From Sphingopyxis sp. 2PD (GTDB lineage Bacteria > Pseudomonadota > Alphaproteobacteria > Sphingomonadales > Sphingomonadaceae): a stretch of 64,000 nt of DNA. The stretch lies in the NCBI RefSeq assembly GCF_005503695.1, contig NZ_SCMU01000001.1:331121-395120 (forward strand), written 5' to 3'. A model generated the notes under the pieces. That model saw nothing but the letters and a program-made list of their open reading frames with translations. It was not told where the DNA came from and ran no database searches. A program made the position numbers and the translations under genes. Positions within the stretch are counted from its first letter, which is position 1. Every line of letters starts with the position of its first letter. Positions 34,130-43,258 of the stretch are shown piece after piece.

Positions 34130-35009
34130 ACACTTCTTCGAGTTCGCGGAACGCTTTGCAGGCGTCGGCCTTGCGGCCCAGCTTGTCGAGCGCGACCCCC
34201 ATATACATCAAGCTGTGCGGAGCGCGGGCGCCGCTGGGGCGATCCTTGTAATTATTGTAGAATGCGACGGCAGCAAGGCTGGGCTTGCCTTCGTCGAGAT
34301 AGGCCCGGCCAAGCAAGTTCTGGGCATAGCTGGCCTGGCTGCTGGTCGGCCATTTGGTGACCACCTGCTTCAGCTGGGCCTGCGCCTCGGGGTAGAGTTT
34401 GGCTTCCCACAGACGATAGCCATAGTCGTACGCGTCCTTCGTCTCGTTACCCGTCACGGGGATCTCCACCTTCTTGACCAGCGCGAGCCGCGCGGCGTTG
34501 GGGGTGGCGCTGGCCGGCTTCGCGGCGGGCGTCGCGGGTTTTTTCGCCGGGGTAGAGGCAGCGGCCGTCGCCGTGGTTGCCGGGGGCTTCACGGTCGCGG
34601 CGGGCGGCAGGCTGGCAGGCGTTGCGACGGTCGCCGGATCGGCGAAACGTTTGTCCGTTTCGGCCTTGTAGGCCGTGAACTGCTTTTCCAGCTCGCGAAG
34701 CTGAAAGGCATTTTGTTCGGTCTGGCCGGTGAGCGTCTGAAGCTGGCTTTCCAGCGCATCGACGCGAGCGGTCAGGTCGATGACCGGGGCGTTGCCGCGT
34801 GCGCGCTCGCCGGGGGTGTTGTCGGGCGCAATCTCGCCTTCGAAAAAGGTCGGGCTGCCGCCGGGAAACACCGAGCGCTGGACCGCCCGCATTTCCTTTT
34901 CCAGCCGCTCGACCCGCTTGTCGATGGCGCCGTCCTGCGCTGCCGCGGGCATCGTCGCCACCAGTGCGACCGAAGCCGCCCCCAAGAAAATGATATGACG
35001 CATCTTCAT
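34062..35009 (-). CDS. cpoB: Cell division coordinator CpoB (YbgF)
   Basis: This periplasmic protein links the Tol-Pal system with cell-wall synthesis. The start MKMRHIIFLG opens a signal peptide cut near AAAQ. Next is a coiled coil (RVERLEKEMRAVQ and ARVDALESQLQTL), an Ala/Pro/Thr-rich linker at about residues 145-180, and a C-terminal TPR domain with DAYDYGYRLWEAKLYPEAQ and QNLLGRAYLDEGKPSLAA. The usual upstream pal gene is not adjacent; a RodZ-like gene is there instead. The 3' end overlaps the start of tilS. Confidence 0.88.
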   Translation of the reverse strand: MKMRHIIFLGAASVALVATMPAAAQDGAIDKRVERLEKEMRAVQRSVFPGGSPTFFEGEIAPDNTPGERARGNAPVIDLTARVDALESQLQTLTGQTEQNAFQLRELEKQFTAYKAETDKRFADPATVATPASLPPAATVKPPATTATAAASTPAKKPATPAAKPASATPNAARLALVKKVEIPVTGNETKDAYDYGYRLWEAKLYPEAQAQLKQVVTKWPTSSQASYAQNLLGRAYLDEGKPSLAAVAFYNNYKDRPSGARAPHSLMYMGVALDKLGRKADACKAFRELEEVYGDKAPQDVRTDAATAKAKAGC

Positions 35010-35123
35010 TTGCCGTTCGGCCCCCACCAATTAACCATTTTTTCGCTCATAACGCGGCAAGGCGCGCCAGCGCAAACCCAATTCGGCGCGCTGCAGCTCT
35101 GACCGGCCCGAATGATGGCCGAT

Positions 35124-35987
35124 TCAGCCTTTGGGCTGCGCGCCCGCGGTCCCCGCTGCGTTCGCCGCGCCATTGCCGTCGGCGCGCGCCACCAGATCGG
35201 CGGGCTTGAGCGAAACACCTTTGACCAGCGTGTCGGCCGGCCCGATCGCGCCGACATCGCGGCCGCCCACGGTAACCTTAAGAGCCTGCGGGATGCTGGT
35301 GCGGAGCGTGAACTGCGCGATATACTCGGGCGGCACCTGATAGGTTTCGCCCGGGTCGAGCGTGCGCCAGTTTTCGGTCTTGCCCGCAGCGTCGTCGAAC
35401 CCGATCCACACTTCGGATATGCCCGTCAGCACGACGGGCGCATCGGCGGCGACGGCCGCCGCACCGGCGCCCGTCTTGGTTGTCGGCGGCGCGGCGGCGT
35501 CGCTCTGCGGCGCTTCGGATGCATCGGCGGCGCGATTTTGCGCGGCGACCAAGGCTTCGCCGGGTTCGACCGACAGGAAGCGCCACACGCCATAGGCCGA
35601 GGCGAGAAGCAGGGCGACGATCACCAGCGTCCAGGTCATCCGCGCGGTGGGCAGGCGAGCCGGATCGGTCGGTTCATAAGCTTCGTACAACGGGCGCGCG
35701 CCATAGGCGTCTTCCTCGAGTTCGCGGCGCACCGCGGCACCGACCTCGGCCTCGGGCAGGTCGACCGCACGGGCGTAGGCGCGCGCGAATCCGGTCACAT
35801 AGGTTCGCCCGGGAAGCTCCGAGAAATCAGACTTTTCGATCGCCGACAGATGGCGCTGGGTGATCCGCGTCCGCGTCGCCACATCGGCAAGCGACAACCC
35901 CGCCGCTTCTCGCGCCAGCCGAAGCCGATCGCCGGTGCGCGTGATCGCCAGCTCGCCCTGCTCCGGGGCGACGTCCTCGTCTGTCAT
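35124..35987 (-). CDS. RodZ-like cytoskeletal/helix-turn-helix membrane protein
   Basis: A 287 aa protein with a cytoplasmic helix-turn-helix of the Xre type (residues 17-75: LRLAREAAGLSLADVATRTR and LSAIEKSDFSELPGRTYVTG), one membrane helix at about 117-137, a Ala-rich periplasmic linker, and a C-terminal DUF4115 domain (VWIGFDDAAG...LKVTVGGRDVG). This is the RodZ layout, linking MreB to cell-wall growth. The ATG at 35987 is chosen from its GGAG 7 nt upstream; an earlier start adds 17 unrelated residues. It is 114 bp upstream of cpoB on the same strand. Confidence 0.85.
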   Translation of the reverse strand: MTDEDVAPEQGELAITRTGDRLRLAREAAGLSLADVATRTRITQRHLSAIEKSDFSELPGRTYVTGFARAYARAVDLPEAEVGAAVRRELEEDAYGARPLYEAYEPTDPARLPTARMTWTLVIVALLLASAYGVWRFLSVEPGEALVAAQNRAADASEAPQSDAAAPPTTKTGAGAAAVAADAPVVLTGISEVWIGFDDAAGKTENWRTLDPGETYQVPPEYIAQFTLRTSIPQALKVTVGGRDVGAIGPADTLVKGVSLKPADLVARADGNGAANAAGTAGAQPKG

Positions 35988-36130
35988 TACTGTCTCCGCG
36001 CCGGTCGGTTGCAACCCTGTGTGACCGTGTCGCCCCATTCATCGCATTGACGGGCGGAAAAAGTCAAATGAAGTTCGGCAAACGAGCGGCTGAAAAGAAG
36101 CCTAATTACGCCCGCCTGAGGCTCCGCAGA

Positions 36131-37432
36131 TTAGAGAACATATTTGCTGAGGTCGGTGTCGCCGACAACTTCGGCGAGCTGACGATCGACATAGGCGGCG
36201 TCCACCGCAAGCGTGGTGCCCGCCATGTCTTCGGCGCCAAAGCTGACCTCCTCGACCAGCCGCTCCATGATCGTCTGGAGTCGCCGTGCGCCGATGTTTT
36301 CGACCCGCTCGTTGACCTCCGCGGCCAGCTTGGCGACGCGGGCGATTGCATCGTCGGTGAACGACAGGGTGACCCCCTCGGTGCCGAGCAGCGCGGCATA
36401 TTGTTCGGGCAGGCCAGCCTTGGTTTCGCTCAGGATGCGCACGAAATCGCTTTCGGTGAGCGCGCTCAGCTCGACGCGGATCGGTAGGCGCCCCTGCAGC
36501 TCGGGCAGCAAGTCGCTGGGCTTCGCGACATGGAAAGCGCCCGAGGCGATGAAGAGAATATGGTCGGTCTTCATCGGGCCGTATTTGGTGGCGACTGTGG
36601 TGCCCTCGATCAGCGGCAGCAGGTCGCGCTGCACGCCCTCGCGGCTCACCGAACCGCCGCGCACGTCGCTGACCGCGATCTTGTCGATCTCGTCGAGGAA
36701 GACGATGCCGTTGGCCTCGGCATCGGCGAGCGCAATGCGGGCGACGTCGTCCTGGTCGAGGCGCTTGTCTTGCTCCTCCTCGATCAGCCGCGTTGCGGCC
36801 TCGATGACCTTGAGCTTGCGGCGCTTCTTGGGCGGACCGCCCATCGCCTTGCCGAGAATGTCGGACAGGTTGATCATGCCCAACTGACCCGGCTGCCCGG
36901 GTAGCTCGAACGGCATTGAGGGTGCGTCGGCGATTTCGATCTCGACCTCGCTGTCGTCGAGATGCCCTTCGCGAATGCGCTGGCGGAAACTCTGCCGCGT
37001 CGCCTCGCTGGCGCCCTTGCCGGTCAGCGCATCGAGCAACCGCTCCATCGCGGCTTCTTCGGCTGCGGTGCGCACCGCTTCGCGGCGGCGGTCCTTCTCC
37101 AGCCGCACGGCTTCCTCGACCAAGTCGCGGGCGATCTGCTCGACGTCGCGGCCGACATAACCGACCTCGGTGAACTTGGTAGCTTCGACCTTGATAAACG
37201 GCGCGTCGGCGAGCTTGGCCAGACGCCGCGAAATCTCGGTCTTGCCGCAGCCGGTGGGGCCGATCATCAGGATATTCTTCGGCGTCACCTCGTCGCGCAA
37301 ATCGGCGGACAGTTGCTGGCGGCGCCAGCGATTGCGCAGCGCGACCGCGACTGCGCGCTTCGCAGCATCCTGGCCGATGATGTGCGTGTCGAGCGCAGCT
37401 ACGATCGCCTTCGGAGTCAGGTCCTTGTTCAT
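36131..37432 (-). CDS. hslU: ATP-dependent protease ATPase subunit HslU
   Basis: HslU unfolds substrates and feeds them to the HslV peptidase. The 433 aa sequence has Walker A GPTGCGKT at residues 58-65, the pore loop GYVGRDV, Walker B IVFLDEID and the C-terminal end [13 protein letters not shown] that docks into HslV. The insertion (I) domain around 110-230 is present. It begins 5 bp after hslV on the same strand. The open space 36039-36130 downstream has no gene. Confidence 0.97.
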   Translation of the reverse strand: MNKDLTPKAIVAALDTHIIGQDAAKRAVAVALRNRWRRQQLSADLRDEVTPKNILMIGPTGCGKTEISRRLAKLADAPFIKVEATKFTEVGYVGRDVEQIARDLVEEAVRLEKDRRREAVRTAAEEAAMERLLDALTGKGASEATRQSFRQRIREGHLDDSEVEIEIADAPSMPFELPGQPGQLGMINLSDILGKAMGGPPKKRRKLKVIEAATRLIEEEQDKRLDQDDVARIALADAEANGIVFLDEIDKIAVSDVRGGSVSREGVQRDLLPLIEGTTVATKYGPMKTDHILFIASGAFHVAKPSDLLPELQGRLPIRVELSALTESDFVRILSETKAGLPEQYAALLGTEGVTLSFTDDAIARVAKLAAEVNERVENIGARRLQTIMERLVEEVSFGAEDMAGTTLAVDAAYVDRQLAEVVGDTDLSKYVL

Positions 37433-37437
37433 CTGCT

Positions 37438-38004
37438 TTAAGCCTGGGTTTCGATGGTTTCTTGGGTAAACTGGTCGTTGGTATAAACGCAGATGTCGGC
37501 GGCGACCTGCATCGCCTTGCGCACCAATATCTCGGCGTCCTGCTCATAATCGGCCAGCGCGGTGGCGGCGGCGAGGGCGTAATTGCCGCCCGATCCGATC
37601 GCCGCGATGCCGCCCTTGGGCTCGAGCACGTCGCCGTTACCGGTGATGACCAACGTCACCTCCTTGTCGGCGACGATCATCATCGCCTCCAGATTGCGGA
37701 GATATTTATCGGTGCGCCAGTCCTTGGCGAGTTCCACCGCAGCGCGCAGCAGCTGGCCGTTGTGGCGCTCGAGCTTGGCTTCGAGCCGTTCAAAGAGGGT
37801 GAAGGCATCGGCGGTTGCGCCCGCGAAGCCACCGATGACACTGCCGTCGTGAAGGCGGCGCACCTTGCGGGCATTGGGTTTCATCACCGTCTGACCCATC
37901 GACACCTGTCCGTCGCCGATGACGACGACCCTGTCAGCTGTGCGGGCGGAAAGGATGGTGGTTCCGTGCCAGGGCGCGGCACTTTGCGCGTGAGGATTGG
38001 TCAT
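37438..38004 (-). CDS. hslV: ATP-dependent protease peptidase subunit HslV
   Basis: The proteolytic double ring of the HslUV machine. The nucleophile Thr15 is in WHGTTILSA and is exposed after removal of the N-terminal propeptide, which includes the preceding Gly. The rest matches the family, with [21 protein letters not shown] and [12 protein letters not shown]. The ATG at 38004 is preferred over an upstream in-frame start at 38040, as it leaves the usual short propeptide. It forms an operon with hslU. Confidence 0.96.
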   Translation of the reverse strand: MTNPHAQSAAPWHGTTILSARTADRVVVIGDGQVSMGQTVMKPNARKVRRLHDGSVIGGFAGATADAFTLFERLEAKLERHNGQLLRAAVELAKDWRTDKYLRNLEAMMIVADKEVTLVITGNGDVLEPKGGIAAIGSGGNYALAAATALADYEQDAEILVRKAMQVAADICVYTNDQFTQETIETQA

Positions 38005-38191
38005 GGGTGGCGATATGGGAGATGGCGGGCGGGGCCGCAAGAGCCTGACGATCGAGTTTGTGACCTAAACTGGCGAAATAGGCAATGATTCCAAAGGAAA
38101 TAACATCTGTCTTGATGTAGGCCTTTGCATTGCATTTTGGATTACTGGGAGATAGTGAGCACAGCGTCTGAACCTAGGAGAGCGCACGTAG

Positions 38192-38908
38192 ATGTTTAAG
38201 CGTATTATCCGTGCCATACTGCGACCGCTCGGCTACGATATTCGGCGTTATAGCCTGGTTGATGACCCATTTGGAATACTCCTCACGTTGGCGCGGGAGC
38301 ACGGCGTCACCACAATCATCGATGTCGGTGCCAATACCGGGCAGTTCGCTGAGCGGGTGTTTGCGGAGGGCTGGGAAGGCAATATATTGTCAGTCGAGCC
38401 ACTGTCGGACGCGCATAACGCTCTAACCCGTGCGGCATCTGCCATTGCACGATGGCAGGTGGCACCGCGATGCGCAGTCGGGGCCGTCAAGGGAACCGCG
38501 CTGATCAATGTATCAGGGAACAGCCAGTCGTCGTCGCTGTTGGCCGCCCTGGCTGAATCCAGTCAGTCGGAGCCGGGAATTGCAGCCATTCGTACCGAGA
38601 CTGTTGACGTAGAGACACTTGATTCGCTCGTAAATTCGGCCAATCAAACCTTCCTGCTGAAAATCGATGCGCAAGGGTATGAATTGAACGTACTGAAAGG
38701 CGCAGAAAATCTGTTCGATGCAGTACCCCTGATTTATACGGAGATGGCACTTGCGCCGTCCTATGATGGCGCCCCGCTCTTTACTGAACTGGGCCAAGAA
38801 ATTGTTGAAAAAGGCTATACTTGTGTTGCTATCCACCAAGGATATAGCAGGGACAAGCGCATGCACGAGGTTGATGGGCTATTCGTAAAGAATTCGGCAC
38901 TCACTTGA
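38192..38908 (+). CDS. FkbM-family SAM-dependent methyltransferase (1 of 3 in the locus)
   Basis: A 238 aa methyltransferase with SAM motif I DVGANTGQF at residues 44-52, the acidic SVEPL, and the FkbM LLKIDAQGYELNVLKGA motif. Family members usually O-methylate sugars or polyketides. It opens the polysaccharide locus, on the plus strand against manA. Its likely substrate is a sugar of the exported polymer. The position just outside hslV marks the change from core genome to the surface-polymer region. Confidence 0.85.
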   Translation: MFKRIIRAILRPLGYDIRRYSLVDDPFGILLTLAREHGVTTIIDVGANTGQFAERVFAEGWEGNILSVEPLSDAHNALTRAASAIARWQVAPRCAVGAVKGTALINVSGNSQSSSLLAALAESSQSEPGIAAIRTETVDVETLDSLVNSANQTFLLKIDAQGYELNVLKGAENLFDAVPLIYTEMALAPSYDGAPLFTELGQEIVEKGYTCVAIHQGYSRDKRMHEVDGLFVKNSALT

Positions 38909-38927
38909 GAGGGGCGGATTAATCCGT

Positions 38928-39758
38928 TTAGGACCAGATTAACAGCGCACGGCTGTCCGGCATCAGTTCGATTGATCTGGGATCCTTTATCAAGACCGCT
39001 TCACCTAGATGAATCAGTTCGCCGTCCACACTGCAACCCGATGAAAGCGGCACGACGGTCCAATCGTCAATGTTTCCCGATACAATTGCCGGATCGATCT
39101 GATCCGCTAATTGCAGAACGCGAAAATGAGGGCCGTCCACGAGCATTGCATTTTTTGTCGGGTCGACGCTTTGGTCGCGCGGGTCGTGGCTCGGCCGCAG
39201 CGAAGAAACTTTTAGGCCCTCATCGAGATGCAGCTCCCGCGCGCGGCCATAGTCGTAGATACGGTAGGTACAATCGACGTTTTGCTGAATCTCGACGATC
39301 GTCAAGCCGGGTCCAATCGCATGAATCGTTCCAGCCTGATTATAAACAAAGTCGTTGGTTTTGGATCGTCGCCAATCGATCCTATCGACGATCGACCCGT
39401 CGAGAGCGGCGTTGTGGAGCTCCTCCCGTGTTATCTCGCCATTGAGCCCGACACCCAATTCGGCACCAGGCCGCGCATCAAGGACCAGCCAGCATTCTTC
39501 CTTCCCACGTGGCAAGCCTGCCGCCTGAGCAGCGGCGTTGTCCGGATGGACCTGGATTGATAGGCGCTCAGACGTAAAGAGAAATTTGATCATAAACGGC
39601 GCAGCGTCACCGTCGGGATGAGCAAACCAGATTTCGCCGATCCGTTGACCGCCAAATTCCCCAAATTCTTTCGGTATATCGGTCCGTCCCCACGGCTTTT
39701 CGACGACGATTTTTTCAAGGCGTTGCAGCATGGTCAGAGCATGCGTGGCCATTGGCAT
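38928..39758 (-). CDS. manA: Class I mannose-6-phosphate isomerase
   Basis: The enzyme interconverts fructose 6-phosphate and mannose 6-phosphate, feeding GDP-mannose. Zinc ligands are visible in QVHPDN, KEECW and AGTIHAIG. The 276 aa length is that of the short class I form common in alphaproteobacteria. Start codons ATG at 39758 and 39752 are both possible. It follows wecC by 19 bp and points the same way, so it may be co-transcribed with wecB-wecC. With the gmd-fcl pair near 62 kb it would supply GDP-L-fucose; the guanylyltransferase ManC is not in the window. Confidence 0.88.
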   Translation of the reverse strand: MPMATHALTMLQRLEKIVVEKPWGRTDIPKEFGEFGGQRIGEIWFAHPDGDAAPFMIKFLFTSERLSIQVHPDNAAAQAAGLPRGKEECWLVLDARPGAELGVGLNGEITREELHNAALDGSIVDRIDWRRSKTNDFVYNQAGTIHAIGPGLTIVEIQQNVDCTYRIYDYGRARELHLDEGLKVSSLRPSHDPRDQSVDPTKNAMLVDGPHFRVLQLADQIDPAIVSGNIDDWTVVPLSSGCSVDGELIHLGEAVLIKDPRSIELMPDSRALLIWS

Positions 39759-39777
39759 GTCGTCAAGCCGCAGCGTA

Positions 39778-41073
39778 TCAGGCCGCTTGATGAAGCCGAT
39801 TGCCGTTTCCAGGGGGCGGCTGGTCAAGCCACAAGCCACGGGTATCATAGACAATCTTGTCGCTGCGCTCTTCGAGTGGGATCGACTTGAACAGCTCATG
39901 ATCGACCAGCACGACCAATATGTCGCAGCCCGCGAGCGCGCTGTCGAGATCGACCAGTTCGGCGCCAGTCCCGGCAAATTCCATCGGCAGCCCGCGCGCA
40001 TAGGGTTCGACGATCTTGATCTGTTGGCCAAAGCGGCGGGCCAGCGCCGCGGCAACCTCGACTGCGGGGCTTTCGCGGAAATCGTCGATATTCGGTTTGA
40101 ACGCGAGGCCGAGGCAAGCGACCCGCGCGCCCGGATGTTGCGACACCAGCATTTCGGCGGCGCCGATGACATGCGCGGTCTTGGCCAGATTGACCTCGCG
40201 CGCAGTACGGATCAGGCGGCTGTGGTTCGGCGCGCCATGCACCAGGAACCAGGGATCGACCGCGATGCAATGGCCGCCGACGCCGGGGCCGGGCTGCAGG
40301 ATGTTGACCCGCGGGTGGCGGTTGGCGAGGCGGATCACCTCCCAGACATCGACCCCCATTTCCTCGGCCATCATCGACAGCTCGTTGGCAAAGGCAATGT
40401 TGACGTCGCGGTAGCTGTTCTCGACCAGCTTGACCATTTCGGCGGCGCGGGCCGAGGTGGTGACGCAGGCACCGCGGACGAACTGACGATAAAAGGTCAT
40501 CGCGCGGCGGGCGCAACGCGGCGTGATACCGCCGATGCAACGGTCATTATCGACCAGCTCGACGAGGATGCGGCCCGGCAGGACGCGCTCGGGGCAATAA
40601 GCGACGAAGATGTCGGCGGCACTGGTGCACGCGCCGGGAACCTTGAGGTCGGGGCGAAGCTCGGCCAGCAAGGTGGCCACTTTCTCGGTCGTGCCGACTG
40701 GAGAGGTCGATTCGAGGATGACCAGATTGCCCGCCGTCAACTTGGGCGCGATGGCGCGCGCCGCAGACAATACATGCCCGATGTCGGGTCGATATTCGTC
40801 ATCGTGCGGAGTCGGCACTGCGATGACAAAGGTGTCGGCGGCCGCGACGTCAGTCGACGCAACCAACGCTCCGCGTGCAACGACGCCTTGTACCAAGCCG
40901 TCAAGATCGACTTCCTCGATATGCACTTTACCGTTGTTGACGGTATCGACGACGTGCTGGCTGACATCGACGCCGGTCACCTGGCATCCCGAGCGCGCGA
41001 TCAGCGCCGCCGTCGGCAGGCCGATATAACCGAGGCCGAGGACCGTGACTGTCTGTTCGCTATCGATGGGCAC
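39778..41073 (-). CDS. wecC: UDP-N-acetyl-D-mannosamine dehydrogenase
   Basis: The enzyme oxidises UDP-ManNAc to UDP-ManNAcA using two NAD+. In the 431 aa chain the dinucleotide fold GLGYIGLP is at residues 13-20 and the catalytic Cys269 is in PGPGVGGHCIAVDP. The GTG start at 41073 gives the family N-terminus (VPIDSEQTVTVLG) and overlaps the wecB stop by 14 bp; a longer open frame upstream is an antisense-like artefact. The order wecB-wecC-manA on the minus strand is a nucleotide-sugar operon. Confidence 0.93.
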   Translation of the reverse strand: MPIDSEQTVTVLGLGYIGLPTAALIARSGCQVTGVDVSQHVVDTVNNGKVHIEEVDLDGLVQGVVARGALVASTDVAAADTFVIAVPTPHDDEYRPDIGHVLSAARAIAPKLTAGNLVILESTSPVGTTEKVATLLAELRPDLKVPGACTSAADIFVAYCPERVLPGRILVELVDNDRCIGGITPRCARRAMTFYRQFVRGACVTTSARAAEMVKLVENSYRDVNIAFANELSMMAEEMGVDVWEVIRLANRHPRVNILQPGPGVGGHCIAVDPWFLVHGAPNHSRLIRTAREVNLAKTAHVIGAAEMLVSQHPGARVACLGLAFKPNIDDFRESPAVEVAAALARRFGQQIKIVEPYARGLPMEFAGTGAELVDLDSALAGCDILVVLVDHELFKSIPLEERSDKIVYDTRGLWLDQPPPGNGNRLHQAA

Positions 41074-42184
41074 GCGCAACAATCTCCGCAATCTGCTGGG
41101 CCGCTGTGCCGTCACCAAAAGGATTGTGGGCGTGGGCCATGGCCGAATAGGCCTGCTTATCTTCGAGAAGCCTGAAAATTTCGGAAACAATACGCGCTTT
41201 GTCGGTCCCGACAAGCCGCGCGGTGCCGGCATCGATTCCTTCGGGGCGTTCGGTCGTTTCGCGCATGACGAGCACGGGCTTGCCGAGCGCGGGCGCTTCC
41301 TCCTGCACCCCGCCACTGTCAGTGAGCACGAGATGCGACGAGGCGAGAAGGCGGACAAAGTGCGGATAGTCGAGCGGTTCGATCAGCGCGACATTGCCGA
41401 GGCCGCCCAGGATCGGTTCCATCGCGGTGCGAACATGGGGATTGGGGTGGACCGGAAAGACGATCGCAACGTCGGGGCGCGCTGCGATCGCCGCAATAGC
41501 CTCAGCGATCGCCGTCATACCGTCGCCGAAATTCTCGCGCCGATGGGAGGTGACGGCGATAATGCGCTTGCCCGCGAAGCGCTCGACGACCGGGTCGAGG
41601 CCGGTCGCAAGAGAGGGATCCTCGTCGATACGCGCCTTCGTCGCTAGTAGCGCGTCGATGACAGTGTTGCCCGTGACGTTAATACGTTCTGCGGGCACAT
41701 TCTCCGCCAGCAGCGCCGCGGCGGCCGTTTCGGTTGGCGCAAAGTGCAGGTCTGCAACCGCCCCGGCGACCTTGCGATTCACTTCCTCGGGCCAAGGGTG
41801 ATAGATATTGCCACTACGCAGGCCGGCTTCGACATGGCCGACCGGAATCTTACGGAAATAGGCGGCGAGGGTGGCGGCCATCGTTGTCAGCGTGTCGCCA
41901 TGGACGAGGATCCGGTCGGGCTTTTCGGCATCAAATGTCGCGCCGAGGCCCGTGACAAGACGCGCCAGCAGCGTGTCGAGTGTCTGGTTGGAGGTCATGA
42001 TATCGAGATCGACGTCGGGAATAATCCGTGCGATCTCTAGCACTTGGTCCAGCATTTCGCGATGCTGCGCAGTGACGCAGACGCGCGCTTCCAAGTTCGG
42101 CATCGCGCGCAGTGCGTGGACCACCGGAAACATCTTGATGGCTTCCGGTCGCGTGCCGAAGACAATGGATATCTTTGCGCTCAC
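41060..42184 (-). CDS. wecB: UDP-N-acetylglucosamine 2-epimerase (non-hydrolysing)
   Basis: It interconverts UDP-GlcNAc and UDP-ManNAc for use by WecC. The 374 aa sequence starts with the family hallmark IVFGTRPEAIKMFPV and contains VHGDTLTT, GHVEAGLRSG, the allosteric HRREN and LLTDSGGVQEEAP-like LVLTDSGGVQEEAP. Start ATG at 42184. It is the first gene of the wecB-wecC-manA group. The 284 bp space upstream holds four tandem GGTCGACC units and no gene. Confidence 0.95.
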   Translation of the reverse strand: MSAKISIVFGTRPEAIKMFPVVHALRAMPNLEARVCVTAQHREMLDQVLEIARIIPDVDLDIMTSNQTLDTLLARLVTGLGATFDAEKPDRILVHGDTLTTMAATLAAYFRKIPVGHVEAGLRSGNIYHPWPEEVNRKVAGAVADLHFAPTETAAAALLAENVPAERINVTGNTVIDALLATKARIDEDPSLATGLDPVVERFAGKRIIAVTSHRRENFGDGMTAIAEAIAAIAARPDVAIVFPVHPNPHVRTAMEPILGGLGNVALIEPLDYPHFVRLLASSHLVLTDSGGVQEEAPALGKPVLVMRETTERPEGIDAGTARLVGTDKARIVSEIFRLLEDKQAYSAMAHAHNPFGDGTAAQQIAEIVARAHR

Positions 42185-42394
42185 TGGTCCTATCCTTCGA
42201 GGAGGTTTGGGTCCTGACCCTAAGTTCGAAAAGCTGCCGTGCTCGCCAGCGACTGCGTCGGTAATCGAAAGTTCTTGTTTTTCCTTTAAATTTCGATCGC
42301 AAATTCAGTCATGCGATTGAATTTTGCCGTGGCGTAGCCGCACCAATCTCTTTCTCTGGCCTGCCCTCGACCGAAGAGCTAAGAGCGAGCGATC

Positions 42395-42426
42395 GGTCGA
42401 CCGGTCGACCGGTCGACCGGTCGACC
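42395..42426. repeat. Four perfect tandem copies of the palindrome GGTCGACC
   Basis: The octamer GGTCGACC, a palindrome with a SalI site (GTCGAC), is repeated four times without spacing (42395-42402, 42403-42410, 42411-42418, 42419-42426). Partial units border it on both sides. It lies between the divergent wecB and phosphatase genes, about 43 bp before the latter. It could be a regulator array, a hairpin former or slippage-prone repeat. Confidence 0.85.
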
Positions 42427-42468
42427 GAAACGGTTGGCCAGTCAGATGGTACAGGATTTTTGATTTTA

Positions 42469-43239
42469 ATGGGCATTTTTGCGCGATTTCGAAGAAGCGG
42501 TAAGGGCGCAGGCCTCAAGGTTCCAACGGTTCCGTCTGGGCTGCTGTTATATGCGGTAGGGGACATCCATGGCCGCGACGACTTGTTCGCCGAATTGCTC
42601 GATCGAATCGACGCTGACCGACGATCGCATGACCATGACGAATGCATTCTCATCCTGCTTGGTGACCTCGTCGACCGCGGCCCCGATTCCAATAAGGTGA
42701 TCGATCGGGCTTTGGCCGCCGCTCCGCGCTTTGATCGCTTCCACCACCTGATCGGCAATCACGAAGAATGCATGATCCAGGCGCTGACGGGAGATGCGCG
42801 CGCGCTGCGCTATTTCGTCAAAATAGGCGGCGACGCCACGATCCGCAGCTATATGTGCGACGACCCAAAATATGATGCCGCGTCTTATGAAGAACTAGCT
42901 TCAATTTTTTCGCAAGTCGTACCGGCGACGCACACGGAATTTCTCGATCGTGGCGAAGACCTGGTCGCCTATGGGGATTATGTGTTTGTGCATGCCGGGA
43001 TTAGAGATGAAATCCCCATCGATCGTCAGAAAGTGAGCGATCTTCGCTGGATCCGAGAAGATTTTCTACGGAGCAATGCAAGCCGTGATGTTGTCGTTGT
43101 TCATGGTCACACGATCAGCAACAATGTCGAGGAACAACCACATCGGATCGGGATCGACACCGGCGCCTATGTATCAGGCGTGCTCACCGCGGTCGGCCTG
43201 TCGGCCGACCGCCGCTGGTTTCTGCAGACGGGGATCTGA
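42469..43239 (+). CDS. PPP-type serine/threonine protein phosphatase-like metallophosphoesterase
   Basis: The 256 aa protein has the full set of PPP signature motifs: GDIHGR at residues 31-36, GDLVDRG at 65-71, GNHEE at 96-100, then VHAGI and VHGHT. These bind two metals. The family includes bacterial PrpA/lambda phosphatases and diadenosine tetraphosphatases. A TTG at 42460 would add three residues. Set inside a polysaccharide locus with a tyrosine kinase (48253-50430), it might dephosphorylate that kinase or a related target, but there is no direct evidence. Confidence 0.85.
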   Translation: MGIFARFRRSGKGAGLKVPTVPSGLLLYAVGDIHGRDDLFAELLDRIDADRRSHDHDECILILLGDLVDRGPDSNKVIDRALAAAPRFDRFHHLIGNHEECMIQALTGDARALRYFVKIGGDATIRSYMCDDPKYDAASYEELASIFSQVVPATHTEFLDRGEDLVAYGDYVFVHAGIRDEIPIDRQKVSDLRWIREDFLRSNASRDVVVVHGHTISNNVEEQPHRIGIDTGAYVSGVLTAVGLSADRRWFLQTGI

Positions 43240-43258
43240 GTATATTCAAGCATAGCCC

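Noticed and set aside
36047..36487. A plus-strand open frame starting in the gap after hslU
   Set aside because: It runs antisense into hslU and shows no conserved features.
39730..41175. A 481-codon open frame opposite wecC and manA
   Set aside because: Both minus-strand genes have clear catalytic motifs; the opposite frame is a shadow.
42395..42426. The GGTCGACC array as a CRISPR
   Set aside because: The units are 8 bp and contiguous with no spacers, and no cas genes are present.
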